Below, piece by piece: positions 16,953 to 24,424 of a stretch of 51,637 nucleotides of DNA (within the stretch, counting starts at the first letter, position 1; every line of letters starts with the position of its first letter). Made by a program: the position numbers and the translations under genes. The notes beneath the pieces are model-generated. The model saw only the letters and a list, made by a program, of their open reading frames with translations. It had not been told where the DNA came from and made no database searches. Source of the DNA: Leeuwenhoekiella parthenopeia (GTDB lineage Bacteria > Bacteroidota > Bacteroidia > Flavobacteriales > Flavobacteriaceae); the NCBI RefSeq assembly GCF_020782115.1, contig NZ_JAJGMW010000029.1, forward strand, positions 1-51,637, written 5' to 3'.

Positions 16953-17091
16953 ATCAATATTCCCGAAAGTTAAACTCGCAAAATTTTTACGGAAAAGGGA
17001 CGGCATAAAGCCAGGTTGCTACGCCGCCCTTTTTTATTCCGTTTCCTTTCCACTTCAAAATTTTGTCTTCCGTTTGATTCAATGCTCAAAT
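16953..17091. repeat. 139-bp perfect direct repeat, copy 2
   Basis: This is identical over its whole length to 12119-12257. It lies between the start of the kinase gene and the DUF932 gene, which begins 25 bases after the repeat. Removing the DNA between the copies would leave one repeat and place the integrase gene directly before DUF932. Confidence 0.97.
16993..17035 (+). terminator. Terminator-like hairpin inside the direct repeat, copy 2
   Basis: The same AAAGGG-A-CGGC / GCCGCCCTTT hairpin with T run as in copy 1. Here it lies upstream of the DUF932 gene and could isolate it from transcription entering from the left. Confidence 0.6.
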
Positions 17092-17116
17092 ATTGTTTAA
17101 TCTAAATTCATAAGCT

Positions 17117-17953
17117 ATGTATTTACAAAATTTGCAGCAGGATGAGATTTTTGTTTCTAATGAACTTACATCCCTTAAAGGTTTGACCCAGATGGAATCT
17201 CGAAGGGGTCTGGAAAATGCCGTTATTTCAAATGGTAAAATCGTTAATGTGGTTTCAAACAGTTATGGTCACATCTCAAATCAGGTATTCTTTGGCCAAG
17301 CAGAAAGTATGCTTAGTGATGCCGGCCTTAGGTTTATAAAACGAACGATCAACAAAAACGACCGGTCTTTTATTACTGATTTTATCATTGATGACTCGAG
17401 TCAATTTACCATTAAAAATGAGGCAGACATTATTCTACCGATGCTTCGCTTCAAGAATTCCTATGATGGTAGTGAAAAGACTTCGGGTCATTTTGGGTTT
17501 TACCGTCAAATATGCTCGAATGGATTGCATGTTTCACAAGCTGAAATCGAGTTTTCAATAAAGCATAGTAAAAACAATACAGATCTTATTATGCCCAGTC
17601 TGACAAATCTCTTCCAACGGTTTTTGGATAATGAATTTTACACGATAACTCAAAAGTTTCATAAGATGATGGATTTGGAAATCATAGATACTCATGAGTT
17701 CGTTAAAACTGTTTTAGATCAAACCAAACTCTTTCGATACGAATGCAGTGATACCAATAGTAATCCGTCAAAGAAATCGAGGACAGTATTAGAAATTTTG
17801 GACTATGAAGCCTTGGTGTTAAAGGAAACTCCAAACTTATGGTTGGGATATAATGCCTTTAATTCGGTTTTGCACAGCATCTTAAAAAAGAGTTTTGGGC
17901 AACAGGAGCGATTAGATAAAAAGCTATTTGATAGTATTTACGAAATGGTGTAA
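17117..17953 (+). CDS. DUF932 domain-containing protein (phage/plasmid-like)
   Basis: A 278-residue soluble protein of the DUF932 (phage/plasmid-like, TIGR03299-related) family. Recognisable are the N-terminal segment with GHISNQVFFGQAESML, the central DIILPMLRFKNSYDGSEK, and GFYRQICSNGLHVS, where the family has a conserved Cys-Ser/Asn-Asn-Gly region. The function is unknown; members are typical of plasmids, phages and ICEs and some lie near anti-restriction or replication genes. It stands alone, framed by the 139-bp repeat upstream and a 770-bp gene-poor stretch downstream. Confidence 0.88.
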   Translation: MYLQNLQQDEIFVSNELTSLKGLTQMESRRGLENAVISNGKIVNVVSNSYGHISNQVFFGQAESMLSDAGLRFIKRTINKNDRSFITDFIIDDSSQFTIKNEADIILPMLRFKNSYDGSEKTSGHFGFYRQICSNGLHVSQAEIEFSIKHSKNNTDLIMPSLTNLFQRFLDNEFYTITQKFHKMMDLEIIDTHEFVKTVLDQTKLFRYECSDTNSNPSKKSRTVLEILDYEALVLKETPNLWLGYNAFNSVLHSILKKSFGQQERLDKKLFDSIYEMV

Positions 17954-17991
17954 ATAGGTAAAGGTTTTCCAGTTCCTTTAAAAAACTGGAT

Positions 17992-18150
17992 TCATATCAA
18001 TATTTGGTTACCCATTCGCTCACCCCATTTCCCTCCATTCCGCCAGGCTCCATTACGGTAAAAGAGCTTCACTCGAAGTCTTGGACCCATCTGTTGTTTT
18101 GATTCCTTCATTGCATTTACCCACTCGCTGCGCTTTTGGGTGCATTTCAT
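17992..18150 (-). CDS. Small basic protein, 52 residues, unknown
   Basis: An open frame from ATG at 18150 to TGA at 17992 encodes a 52-residue, strongly basic peptide beginning MKCTQKRSEWVNAMKE and containing RLRVKLFYRNGAWRNGGKW. The alternation of charged and aromatic residues looks protein-like and the other frames over this stretch are broken. It is convergent with the DUF932 gene. I do not recognise a family. Support is only the composition of the frame, so confidence is low. Confidence 0.42.
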   Translation of the reverse strand: MKCTQKRSEWVNAMKESKQQMGPRLRVKLFYRNGAWRNGGKWGERMGNQILI

Positions 18151-18722
18151 TCTTTCACAAAAAACAGATACGTCCGCTTTTTTTGGAATAGGAAAGCCGG
18201 CATCCTAATTTTCTTAATCGGATTTTGCGGCAGGATCTTCTTGGCTCCTGCTCGCAAATCCTGAAAAACCAGGTGCCGTCTTGGTCATTTTAAGGGGTTT
18301 CTAATGGCTAAGGCCTTGCTTGTTTTTCGGGACAGCGAAAAACAGGCAGAACCTAACCAATTCTAAATTAAACCCGACTGCTCCGCTCACTTAACTTCCC
18401 GTACGCTCGCTTTTCATCCGGCTTTAAAAGAATTGCTAAGGCTCTTATGGAACTTGTCAAGGCTATACAGAGTTTCCAAGAAAAATAAGGTTTCTACTTC
18501 CTTGAAATCCATCCCTGTCACAGGGAGGATTTACTACGTCGCAGACACTCCTGATTTGTTCCCGGAAAGCCCTGACAAAACCCACCTCATCCATTGTGCT
18601 ACGCACGTAAGAAGGCAAACAAACACCCCTTAAAATTTAAGTTCAGTTCCTTAAATCGGGAACGCTTAAATGGAAAAGGGAATTAGTAACCGCCTTTTAC
18701 AGGCATTTAAACCCTTTCAATT
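18151..18722. other. Long gene-poor stretch before ssb
   Basis: Over 570 bases no convincing gene is visible. The plus strand is rich in C and T with scattered CTCGCT/CGCTCAC motifs. A 66-codon plus-strand frame (18433-18633) and a 24-codon minus-strand frame (MTKTAPGFSGF..., near 18270) exist but have no recognised relatives. Position between DUF932 and ssb suggests a leader, regulatory RNA or replication-related region. No function can be assigned. Confidence 0.4.
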
Positions 18723-19061
18723 ATGGGAACTTTAAGAAACCATGTACAGTTAATCGGAAACGTTGGTCAGGAGCCAACCATCACCAATCTGGAAAGCGGC
18801 CGGAAAGTCGCACGCTTTTCCCTCGCCACCAATGAATTCTATAAAAAGGATAAAGGCGAAAAAGTACAGACTACCGAGTGGCACACCGTTGTCGCCTGGG
18901 GTAAAACCGCAGACCTCATTGAGAACTATGTAGTTAAAGGTAAAGAACTGGCCTTAAGCGGAAAACTCAAATCCCGCAGTTATGAGGACAAAGAAGGGGT
19001 AACCCGCTATGTAACCGAAATCGAAGCTTCCGAAATCCTTTTAATGGGCAGCAAATCTTAA
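18723..19061 (+). CDS. ssb: Single-stranded DNA-binding protein
   Basis: A 112-residue SSB consisting of the OB fold only. Typical motifs are MGTLRNHVQLIGNVGQEP at the N-terminus, KVARFSLATNEFY, TEWHTVVAWGKTADL and KGKELALSGKL. It lacks the acidic C-terminal tail that chromosomal SSB uses to recruit partners, which is common in short element-borne SSBs. It would coat the transferred single strand during conjugation. It heads a plus-strand series with DUF6876, radC and a small gene. Confidence 0.96.
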   Translation: MGTLRNHVQLIGNVGQEPTITNLESGRKVARFSLATNEFYKKDKGEKVQTTEWHTVVAWGKTADLIENYVVKGKELALSGKLKSRSYEDKEGVTRYVTEIEASEILLMGSKS

Positions 19062-19134
19062 ACCAGTTTAAAGGCTTGGGCGCTGTTGATTGAAACAGTG
19101 CCCAACCTTTTACTAATTCTTAATTCGTATCACC

Positions 19135-19515
19135 ATGGAAAATTCAAATATCAATTTAGCCCAAGAGCTGCAGCAATTTAGCGGAAGTGCCGTGTACTAC
19201 ACCTTACCGCTGTTTAATTATAAATATACCGAAGGGGTGCACTATCTGGCGGAGCAGGCAGCCTGCTACTGGATGCTTACCGATATCGCAGCAGTCGTTA
19301 AACGCTTTAGAGCCAAGCACAGATTTATTGTGGCTGTGTTTAAGCGGTACGATGAAGAAGATCAAAAACGAACCCACAAAGAAGCGGTAATCACCTATGG
19401 AGAAGGAAACGGAATTACCTTGTTTGAACAGCAGTATGACCTAACTGATTTTCCTTTAGATGAACTGCGCCTGTTTTTTGTAGACGATACCCTTATGCTA
19501 CCCAACGAATATTAA
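19135..19515 (+). CDS. DUF6876-like protein
   Basis: A 126-residue soluble protein. The arrangement of AQELQQFSGSAVYYTLPLFNYKYTEGVHYLAEQAACYWMLTDI at the N-terminus (quoted in parts: QQFSGSAVYY, YTEGVHYLAEQA, YWMLTDI) and a C-terminal LRLFFVDDTLMLP agrees with what I recall of the DUF6876 family, common on Bacteroidetes plasmids and conjugative elements. No catalytic motif is seen and no function is known to me. It sits between ssb and radC in the same direction, 10 bases ahead of radC. Confidence 0.78.
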   Translation: MENSNINLAQELQQFSGSAVYYTLPLFNYKYTEGVHYLAEQAACYWMLTDIAAVVKRFRAKHRFIVAVFKRYDEEDQKRTHKEAVITYGEGNGITLFEQQYDLTDFPLDELRLFFVDDTLMLPNEY

Positions 19516-19525
19516 GCCGATCGTT

Positions 19526-19975
19526 ATGCAAACACAACTCAACGAAATCAAGCTTCGGTATTCCACCAAACAGAAAGCTACAGACTGGATTAAAATCAGT
19601 TCTTCGATACAGGCTGCAGAGGCTATCTATAAGAACTGGGATAAAGACGATATCGCCACTTTTGAATGCTTTAAAATCGTATTGCTCAATAACAGCAACC
19701 AGATCAAAGGAGTATTTCAGGTTTCGCAGGGCGGAATAACCGGAACGCTGGTAGATGTACGATTGATATTTGCGGTTGCGCTGAAATCTTTGGCGGTGGG
19801 GATGATCCTGACCCACAACCACCCCAGCGGAACCCTAAAACCCAGTGAAGCCGATAAAAGCATTACAAGTAAAATCAAAAGCGCAGGGGAGTTTCTGGAC
19901 ATCAAAGTTTTAGATCACATCATTTTAACCCCATCAGGTAAATATTTCAGTTTTGCGGATGAAGGAATTTTTTAA
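19526..19975 (+). CDS. radC: RadC family JAB-domain protein
   Basis: A 149-residue short RadC homologue. The JAMM/MPN metal-binding motif is complete: a Glu-containing N-terminal strand, then THNHPSGTLKPSEADKSIT (His-x-His and downstream Asp), followed by LDHIILTPSGKYFSF. It lacks the N-terminal helix-hairpin-helix domain of chromosomal RadC, as usual for element-borne copies. The biochemical role of RadC is unsettled; early repair claims were withdrawn. The element context suggests anti-restriction or DNA processing during transfer. Confidence 0.92.
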   Translation: MQTQLNEIKLRYSTKQKATDWIKISSSIQAAEAIYKNWDKDDIATFECFKIVLLNNSNQIKGVFQVSQGGITGTLVDVRLIFAVALKSLAVGMILTHNHPSGTLKPSEADKSITSKIKSAGEFLDIKVLDHIILTPSGKYFSFADEGIF

Positions 19976-19986
19976 AATTCAGAACC

Positions 19987-20184
19987 ATGATTTATCTCAA
20001 TTTTACCGATTTAAGTGAGGAAGCACAAGAGCGACTTTTGGCTAAATCAAAGGAAGACGTCAAGAAGAAATACGGCAGGGAGCTGATGAATTACGCTTTA
20101 AAACATCATACCCCTATTGACCAGATGCTGGATGAAGAAGCGATGCGGAATTTATATTCCTATAGCTATGTATTTAAAATATAA
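19987..20184 (+). CDS. Small hypothetical protein, 65 residues
   Basis: A 65-residue acidic/basic alternating protein (MIYLNFTDLSEEAQERLL at the start, HHTPIDQMLDEEAMRNLY near the end), predicted helical and cytoplasmic. I recognise the type as a frequent neighbour of radC on Bacteroidetes mobile elements, without a function. It begins 11 bases after radC, so it is probably the last gene of the ssb-radC transcript, which ends at the terminator 22 bases downstream. Confidence 0.72.
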   Translation: MIYLNFTDLSEEAQERLLAKSKEDVKKKYGRELMNYALKHHTPIDQMLDEEAMRNLYSYSYVFKI

Positions 20185-20205
20185 AAACTCAAAACGGAAA
20201 TCTAC

Positions 20206-20233
20206 AAACGCTCCATAAAACGGGGCGTTTTTT
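20206..20233 (+). terminator. Rho-independent terminator after the radC gene group
   Basis: AAACGC-T-CC pairs with GG-G-GCGTTT around a 7-base loop (one mismatched position), followed by a run of seven T. It closes the ssb-radC operon before the palindrome-rich region. Confidence 0.78.
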
Positions 20234-20389
20234 TGTTTTTGAGATTCTGAAAATTCACAAAATAACGTATATTTAAAAGGCTGAAAAACAGCACACATTT
20301 TAAAAGTAGGGGTATCCATTTTTGACTTTCGCTGATAAACCTACCCAGCAAATACTAACATTTCGGAAATTTTTCCAGAGAAAAGCAAG

Positions 20390-20453
20390 GGTTGCAGATG
20401 ATAATCTGGCAACCAAATTGTAGGGATTTTCGTTCGCCTGCGGCGAACGAAAA
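20390..20453. other. Two strong inverted repeats, candidate oriT region
   Basis: The first hairpin pairs GGTTGCAGAT (20390-20399) with ATCTGGCAACC (20404-20414), with one bulged base and a GATA loop. The second is a perfect 12-bp inverted repeat, TTTTCGTTCGCC (20427-20438) and GGCGAACGAAAA (20442-20453), with a TGC loop. A third imperfect palindrome (TAACA...TGTTA) follows at about 20465-20495. They lie in the 440-bp non-coding gap directly before the mobilization genes, where oriT is found in related Bacteroides elements. A nic site was not identified. Confidence 0.5.
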
Positions 20454-20559
20454 GGAATAGCAAGAGGATAACACGCTGCGCGCTGTTACGGATTCCTTTT
20501 TGTTTTTAATACATTGAAAATCAGCGGTTTAAAATCTATTCAATATGTTGATTCTCAAT

Positions 20560-20615
20560 AATTTGCGACAAATGCCTTCAAAGCGCCTGTTTAATGGGAA
20601 GAATTTGCGACAAAT
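20560..20615. promoter_or_regulatory. Two identical AATTTGCGACAAAT sites upstream of bfmA-like gene
   Basis: The 14-mer occurs at 20560-20573 and 20602-20615, exactly 42 bases apart, that is four turns of B-DNA. Each is a partial palindrome (ATTTG / CAAAT). The second ends 10 bases before the start of the BfmA-like gene. They look like operator sites or accessory-protein binding sites for the relaxosome, perhaps bound by the BfmA-like protein itself. Confidence 0.6.
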
Positions 20616-20624
20616 CAGCGAATT

Positions 20625-20996
20625 ATGGACCCATTTTTAGGCATTCGATTTAAGAAAACAACAGCAAAACGATTTCAGGAATTCTCCCGCAAACACTTCA
20701 AAACGCACACGGAAGCGATGGAGACTATGCTCGACTTTTTCCTGTATAATGAGATTTCTCCCAAAGAACAGTTAGGTCCTACCGGACGAACCCTGGAAGC
20801 CAAACTCCTGAAACGCATCAATGCGGTCATTGCGATTATCAAGGACGTGGAAAAGAACCAAACCAAACCCACTCAGGCTATGCTCGAAGCGCTATTCACC
20901 CAGACGGAAACGCCGGAAGAAAGGCCTTTGATTGTTAAACGGGAAGATGAACTGGATGATGCGCGGTTTGAAGATTGGGATGGAAAGGATTTTTAA
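20625..20996 (+). CDS. BfmA/BtgA family mobilization protein
   Basis: A 123-residue protein with an N-terminal segment GIRFKKTTAKRFQEFSRKHFKTHTEAMETMLDFF (read in parts), which resembles a small ribbon/helix DNA-binding fold and matches the BfmA/BtgA family of Bacteroides mobilizable elements. A helical middle and an acidic C-terminus (EDWDGKDF) follow. Such proteins bind oriT and assist the relaxase. Palindromes and two 14-bp repeats lie immediately upstream. The gene overlaps, or nearly touches, the relaxase gene that follows. Confidence 0.85.
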   Translation: MDPFLGIRFKKTTAKRFQEFSRKHFKTHTEAMETMLDFFLYNEISPKEQLGPTGRTLEAKLLKRINAVIAIIKDVEKNQTKPTQAMLEALFTQTETPEERPLIVKREDELDDARFEDWDGKDF

Positions 20997-21007
20997 ATGC
21001 GAGCACT

Positions 21008-22039
21008 ATGTACATCACCATCACACCTCAGAAATTAGGAACGCATTTCAATCAGAGTTCCAGTGATTTTGTCAGCTATTTAGAAAAAGAAAACGAAGAT
21101 CGTACACTGGAGAATTTTGAGTATTTCTTCAACCAAACGGAGAATGATATCAAACCGGATCGGGTAGTGGCGGAAATTGATTCCAACACCGCAAAACTTA
21201 AGCGCAGTGAACCCCGGTTTTATTCTATCACCGTTAATCCGTCCAGGCGTGAACTCCAACAACTTTCCAATAACTCCGAAGCACTCAGGCGCTACACCCG
21301 GGAATTAATGCACGACTATGTCAAAGCCTTTAATCGGGAGATCAACGGCAGGCCCATACGAGTGGAGGATATCAAGTACTTTGCGAAAATTGAGCTTACC
21401 CGCCGTTTTAAAGGAACAGATCGCGAAGTAATTGCCAATCAGCCCATAGCTTCTAAAATTCAAGCCCTGAAGGATGAAGTCTATCGCATTCAGACCGGCA
21501 CCACCACGGGTAACCTTCAGGCGCTACAGGATAAAATCAGACGTCTGGAACAGGAGGCACCCCATCAACTTAACGGCAAGCGCATTGTTCAGGGTATGGA
21601 AAAGCCCGGGCCTCAAAGTCATATCCACATAATCGTAAGCAGAAAGGATCAGTCGAATTCGATCAGTTTGTCTCCGGGAAGTAAGTACAAGGCATCAGAG
21701 GTGGAGTTTAACGGGAAGCAGATCAAGCGTGGTTTTGATCGGGATTATTTTTTCAGTCAGGCTGAAAAGACCTTTGACAGGCTCTTCAACTACGAGCGTA
21801 ACTTTATCGAGCAATATACCTCACGCAGGGATTTTGTAAAAGATACCACCCAGTTTTACAAAAACCTCCTTAAGCTACCCAATCCCGAGCGTACTGCCGC
21901 ATTTAAACTGATGCGGGAAGCCGGAATTAAATTGCCACCAACTGTTCCGGTCAATCAGGTGCAGCTGGCATACAAAGCCTTTAATGCCCTGAAAAGGGGA
22001 GTGGGCATTGCTGTGAAATCAAGTTCCATCAGTATATAA
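21008..22039 (+). CDS. Relaxase-like mobilization protein (DUF5712/BfmB-BtgB type)
   Basis: About 343 residues. I start at the ATG giving MYITITPQKLG, which follows the BfmA-like stop by 11 bases, rather than at an upstream frame that overlaps it. The sequence agrees with the DUF5712 group of Bacteroidetes mobilization proteins. The segment PQSHIHIIVSRKD near residue 210 carries the His-x-His metal motif expected of relaxases, and an N-terminal YSITVNPSRRE strand precedes it. The catalytic Tyr cannot be picked with certainty. It should nick oriT and lead the strand into the T4SS. The next gene, for the coupling protein, begins 8 bases later. Confidence 0.82.
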   Translation: MYITITPQKLGTHFNQSSSDFVSYLEKENEDRTLENFEYFFNQTENDIKPDRVVAEIDSNTAKLKRSEPRFYSITVNPSRRELQQLSNNSEALRRYTRELMHDYVKAFNREINGRPIRVEDIKYFAKIELTRRFKGTDREVIANQPIASKIQALKDEVYRIQTGTTTGNLQALQDKIRRLEQEAPHQLNGKRIVQGMEKPGPQSHIHIIVSRKDQSNSISLSPGSKYKASEVEFNGKQIKRGFDRDYFFSQAEKTFDRLFNYERNFIEQYTSRRDFVKDTTQFYKNLLKLPNPERTAAFKLMREAGIKLPPTVPVNQVQLAYKAFNALKRGVGIAVKSSSISI

Positions 22040-22047
22040 GTTTTACC

Positions 22048-23616
22048 ATGGAGATCCCTAAATTGATACTTGTAGAGCTCGCCTTATTAGCACTGTACGG
22101 TTTGGCGAAGCGATTCTTTAGCCTTGCCTGGATATTTGGACTTTTGGTTTTAGGCTGCTCTTCAGCGCTTTTGACCTTATATACCGATTGGTATTTAATC
22201 CTGTTGTGCTATACCTGTCCGCTGTTTTTTCTGGGAACCTGTATCGAAGTATTTATTCCAACACTTAATCAGAATACCCGCTCGAAATATCAGGTTCATT
22301 TTACAACACATAATAAGCGCTTCCAGATTGAAAATATCAAACGGGGAGCATCGGTAATTGCTTCTGCCGGTAGCGGGAAAACCGAAAGTGTGGTCTATCA
22401 ATTCCTAAAGCATTTTCAAAAGCATCAGTTTTGTGGCATCATACACGATTACAAAAACTTTGAACTTACCGAGATTGCTTATCCGCTTTTCCAAAAGTCG
22501 GACATCCCGTTCTATACAATAGCTTTCGATGACGTCATCCATAAGGTGAATCCTATTGCTCCACGCTATTTACCAAACGAAGAAAGCGTCAATGAAGTGG
22601 CTCGTGTATTACTGGAAAATCTTCTGGAACAAAAAGAACAGGTAGTGACGGGATCTTCTAAATTTTTTAATGATGCGGCCGAAGGACTTTTATGCGGCAT
22701 GATCTGGCGTTTAAAGGAGGATTTGCCAAATCTGTGTACACTGCCACATATGATTGCGCTCTATCAGTATCTGGATACCAAACAACTGGTACTTTGGCTT
22801 TCTGAAAACCGGACTTCCCGAATTATGGCCAGCGCTTTTATAAGCGGGATGGATTCTGAAAAGCAAACGGCCGGAGTGATGAGCACCCTGGCAAATGCCC
22901 TGAAACGCATCAGTACCAAACGTATTTTTATGGCGCTTTCTGCAGATGAAGTGCCGCTAAATCTAAACAGTCCCGAAAATCCTGCTGTGATCAGTGTTGT
23001 CAATAACCCCAAGTACGAATCGGCTTATTCGCCCGTAATCGCGACCATTCTGCATACCGCAATTAAACAAATGAGTGTACGGGAGCAGCAATCTTCTTTT
23101 TTGATGATGGAAGAAGCTCCCACCATTCGGCTCCTCAATATGCACCGCATTCCCGCAACTCTCCGAAGCTATGATGTGGCTACCATTTATGTGATGCAGG
23201 ATAAGGTTCAAAACGATATGATGTATGGAGATAAGGCTAGCCGGGCCATTCTGGCCAATCTGTCCTATCAGTTTTTTGGAAAGGTCAACGATCCCGATAC
23301 CGCTAAATACTACGAACGCTTTTTTGAAATTATCAAAAATCCTACTAAAAGTGTGAGTAAGGGTTATTCGCTGGATTTTGATACCCGTGTTACTACCGGG
23401 GAGCGGGAGGTTTCTAAAGTGCGTGCTGATGTGTTTTTTCGGTTAAAGCAGGGAGAGTTTATTACCTATGCGGATGGCATCGACCGTAAAGTACAATTTA
23501 AGCTGGATAAAATTAAAAGACAGCTTCCTCAAGCCGAAAAACGCTCTTCAGAGGAAGATTATGAAACCAACTTCAAACGCGTTCATTGGGAAATTTTACG
23601 GCGATTCAGGAGTTAA
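22048..23616 (+). CDS. Type IV coupling protein (TraG/TraD/VirD4-like)
   Basis: A 522-residue ATPase with two or three N-terminal transmembrane helices (about residues 5-70) and a cytoplasmic P-loop domain. Walker A is ASAGSGKTES (near residue 112) and Walker B is SFLMMEEAPTI (near residue 353); a later FGKVNDPDTAKYY resembles the TraD/TraG C-terminal core. It links the relaxosome to the transfer channel. It is the third gene of the mobilization operon (bfmA-like, relaxase, coupling protein). Its stop overlaps the end of a small converging gene by four bases. Confidence 0.9.
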   Translation: MEIPKLILVELALLALYGLAKRFFSLAWIFGLLVLGCSSALLTLYTDWYLILLCYTCPLFFLGTCIEVFIPTLNQNTRSKYQVHFTTHNKRFQIENIKRGASVIASAGSGKTESVVYQFLKHFQKHQFCGIIHDYKNFELTEIAYPLFQKSDIPFYTIAFDDVIHKVNPIAPRYLPNEESVNEVARVLLENLLEQKEQVVTGSSKFFNDAAEGLLCGMIWRLKEDLPNLCTLPHMIALYQYLDTKQLVLWLSENRTSRIMASAFISGMDSEKQTAGVMSTLANALKRISTKRIFMALSADEVPLNLNSPENPAVISVVNNPKYESAYSPVIATILHTAIKQMSVREQQSSFLMMEEAPTIRLLNMHRIPATLRSYDVATIYVMQDKVQNDMMYGDKASRAILANLSYQFFGKVNDPDTAKYYERFFEIIKNPTKSVSKGYSLDFDTRVTTGEREVSKVRADVFFRLKQGEFITYADGIDRKVQFKLDKIKRQLPQAEKRSSEEDYETNFKRVHWEILRRFRS

Positions 23617-23786
23617 TCATTTGATCGTTCGAGGATTTCCAGAGCCATTTCAAGTCCTAAAATCTGATCTTGCAAGGATTGATGGCGTTGCTTGAATTCA
23701 GTATCTTCAAAACCCGTTTTATGAAGTTCCAACGCCTTTTTGCGTAACTCTTCAATGCGAATATGTATCTTCTGAGAATTGGTCAT
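23613..23786 (-). CDS. Small helical protein, 57 residues
   Basis: ATG at 23786 to TAA at 23613 gives 57 residues, starting MTNSQKIHIRIEELRKKALEL and continuing with LQDQILGLEMALEILERSND at the end (quoted in parts). The heptad pattern of Leu, Ile and charged residues points to a coiled coil. It converges on the coupling-protein gene with a 4-base overlap. I do not recognise a family; the composition is clearly protein-like. Confidence 0.6.
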   Translation of the reverse strand: MTNSQKIHIRIEELRKKALELHKTGFEDTEFKQRHQSLQDQILGLEMALEILERSND

Positions 23787-24052
23787 TTTGATACGGGTTT
23801 AGGTATTATATAAAAAGGAACCAGGATGCATTGTTTTTTAAGTTCGGACATTTTCCGCTTTATAGGATTCTGTCCAAAATTACTTCTTTTTTAAAAAAGC
23901 AGACAAGTGGTAGGGTAGGATTTTTGAGTATTTACAAAAGGAATCTGTTAAGTCTTGAAAATGTGTGAATACGCCACATCTTAAATCTATGCTAATCGAA
24001 GTATATTGCTATTAAGATAGACCGGTGGTTATCTTTTCATTTGCAAATTAAG

Positions 24053-24418
24053 TTAAAAAGGACTCTTCTCCCGAAGCCCTTTTTCCGTGACTTTCCATTG
24101 ACCATCTTCTCTTATGAGTTTAAAGGTTTCCGGTCTATCTAAATAGTTGATGTTAAACTGTACCCAGGCGGTATCTCCATTCTGAGTTTGGTGTACTACC
24201 TTAAAATCCATTTCTGTTTCGGAAGTCTCTATAAAGAAATTTTGTATTTGCTTAAGACCCTGATACCCGGTTTGGGTGGTATAGGTTTGTAGTTGTTCGT
24301 TATCCTGTGCATAAAAGCTTTCCAGGACCAATTGGGTGACTTCTTCCGGGCTTTTACTTTTCGGATTGGAACAGGCTGCGAACAGGCCTATCCAGAGCAT
24401 TACATAAATTGTTTTCAT
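24053..24418 (-). CDS. Small lipoprotein at the end of the tra operon
   Basis: A 121-residue protein with a lipobox (GLFAACSN, Cys near residue 16), so probably anchored in a membrane facing the periplasm. The mature part resembles NTF2-like/DUF4878 folds (TQLVLESFYAQDNEQL, DTAWVQFNINYLDR, DGQWKVTEKGL). It ends the traE-traN minus-strand series, six bases after traN. The position of TraO/TraP genes in CTnDOT is taken here by this unrelated gene; a role in the transfer apparatus or in exclusion is only inferred. Confidence 0.75.
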   Translation of the reverse strand: MKTIYVMLWIGLFAACSNPKSKSPEEVTQLVLESFYAQDNEQLQTYTTQTGYQGLKQIQNFFIETSETEMDFKVVHQTQNGDTAWVQFNINYLDRPETFKLIREDGQWKVTEKGLREKSPF

Positions 24419-24424
24419 AGTATG

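Noticed and set aside
18433-18633. 66-codon plus-strand frame before ssb
   Set aside because: The composition is not protein-like in the second half, no family is recognised and no ribosome-binding signal is evident; I mention it only within the gene-poor stretch.
20560-20615. CRISPR-like spacing of repeats
   Set aside because: Only two copies of a 14-mer exist, without further units or cas genes; operator sites explain them better.
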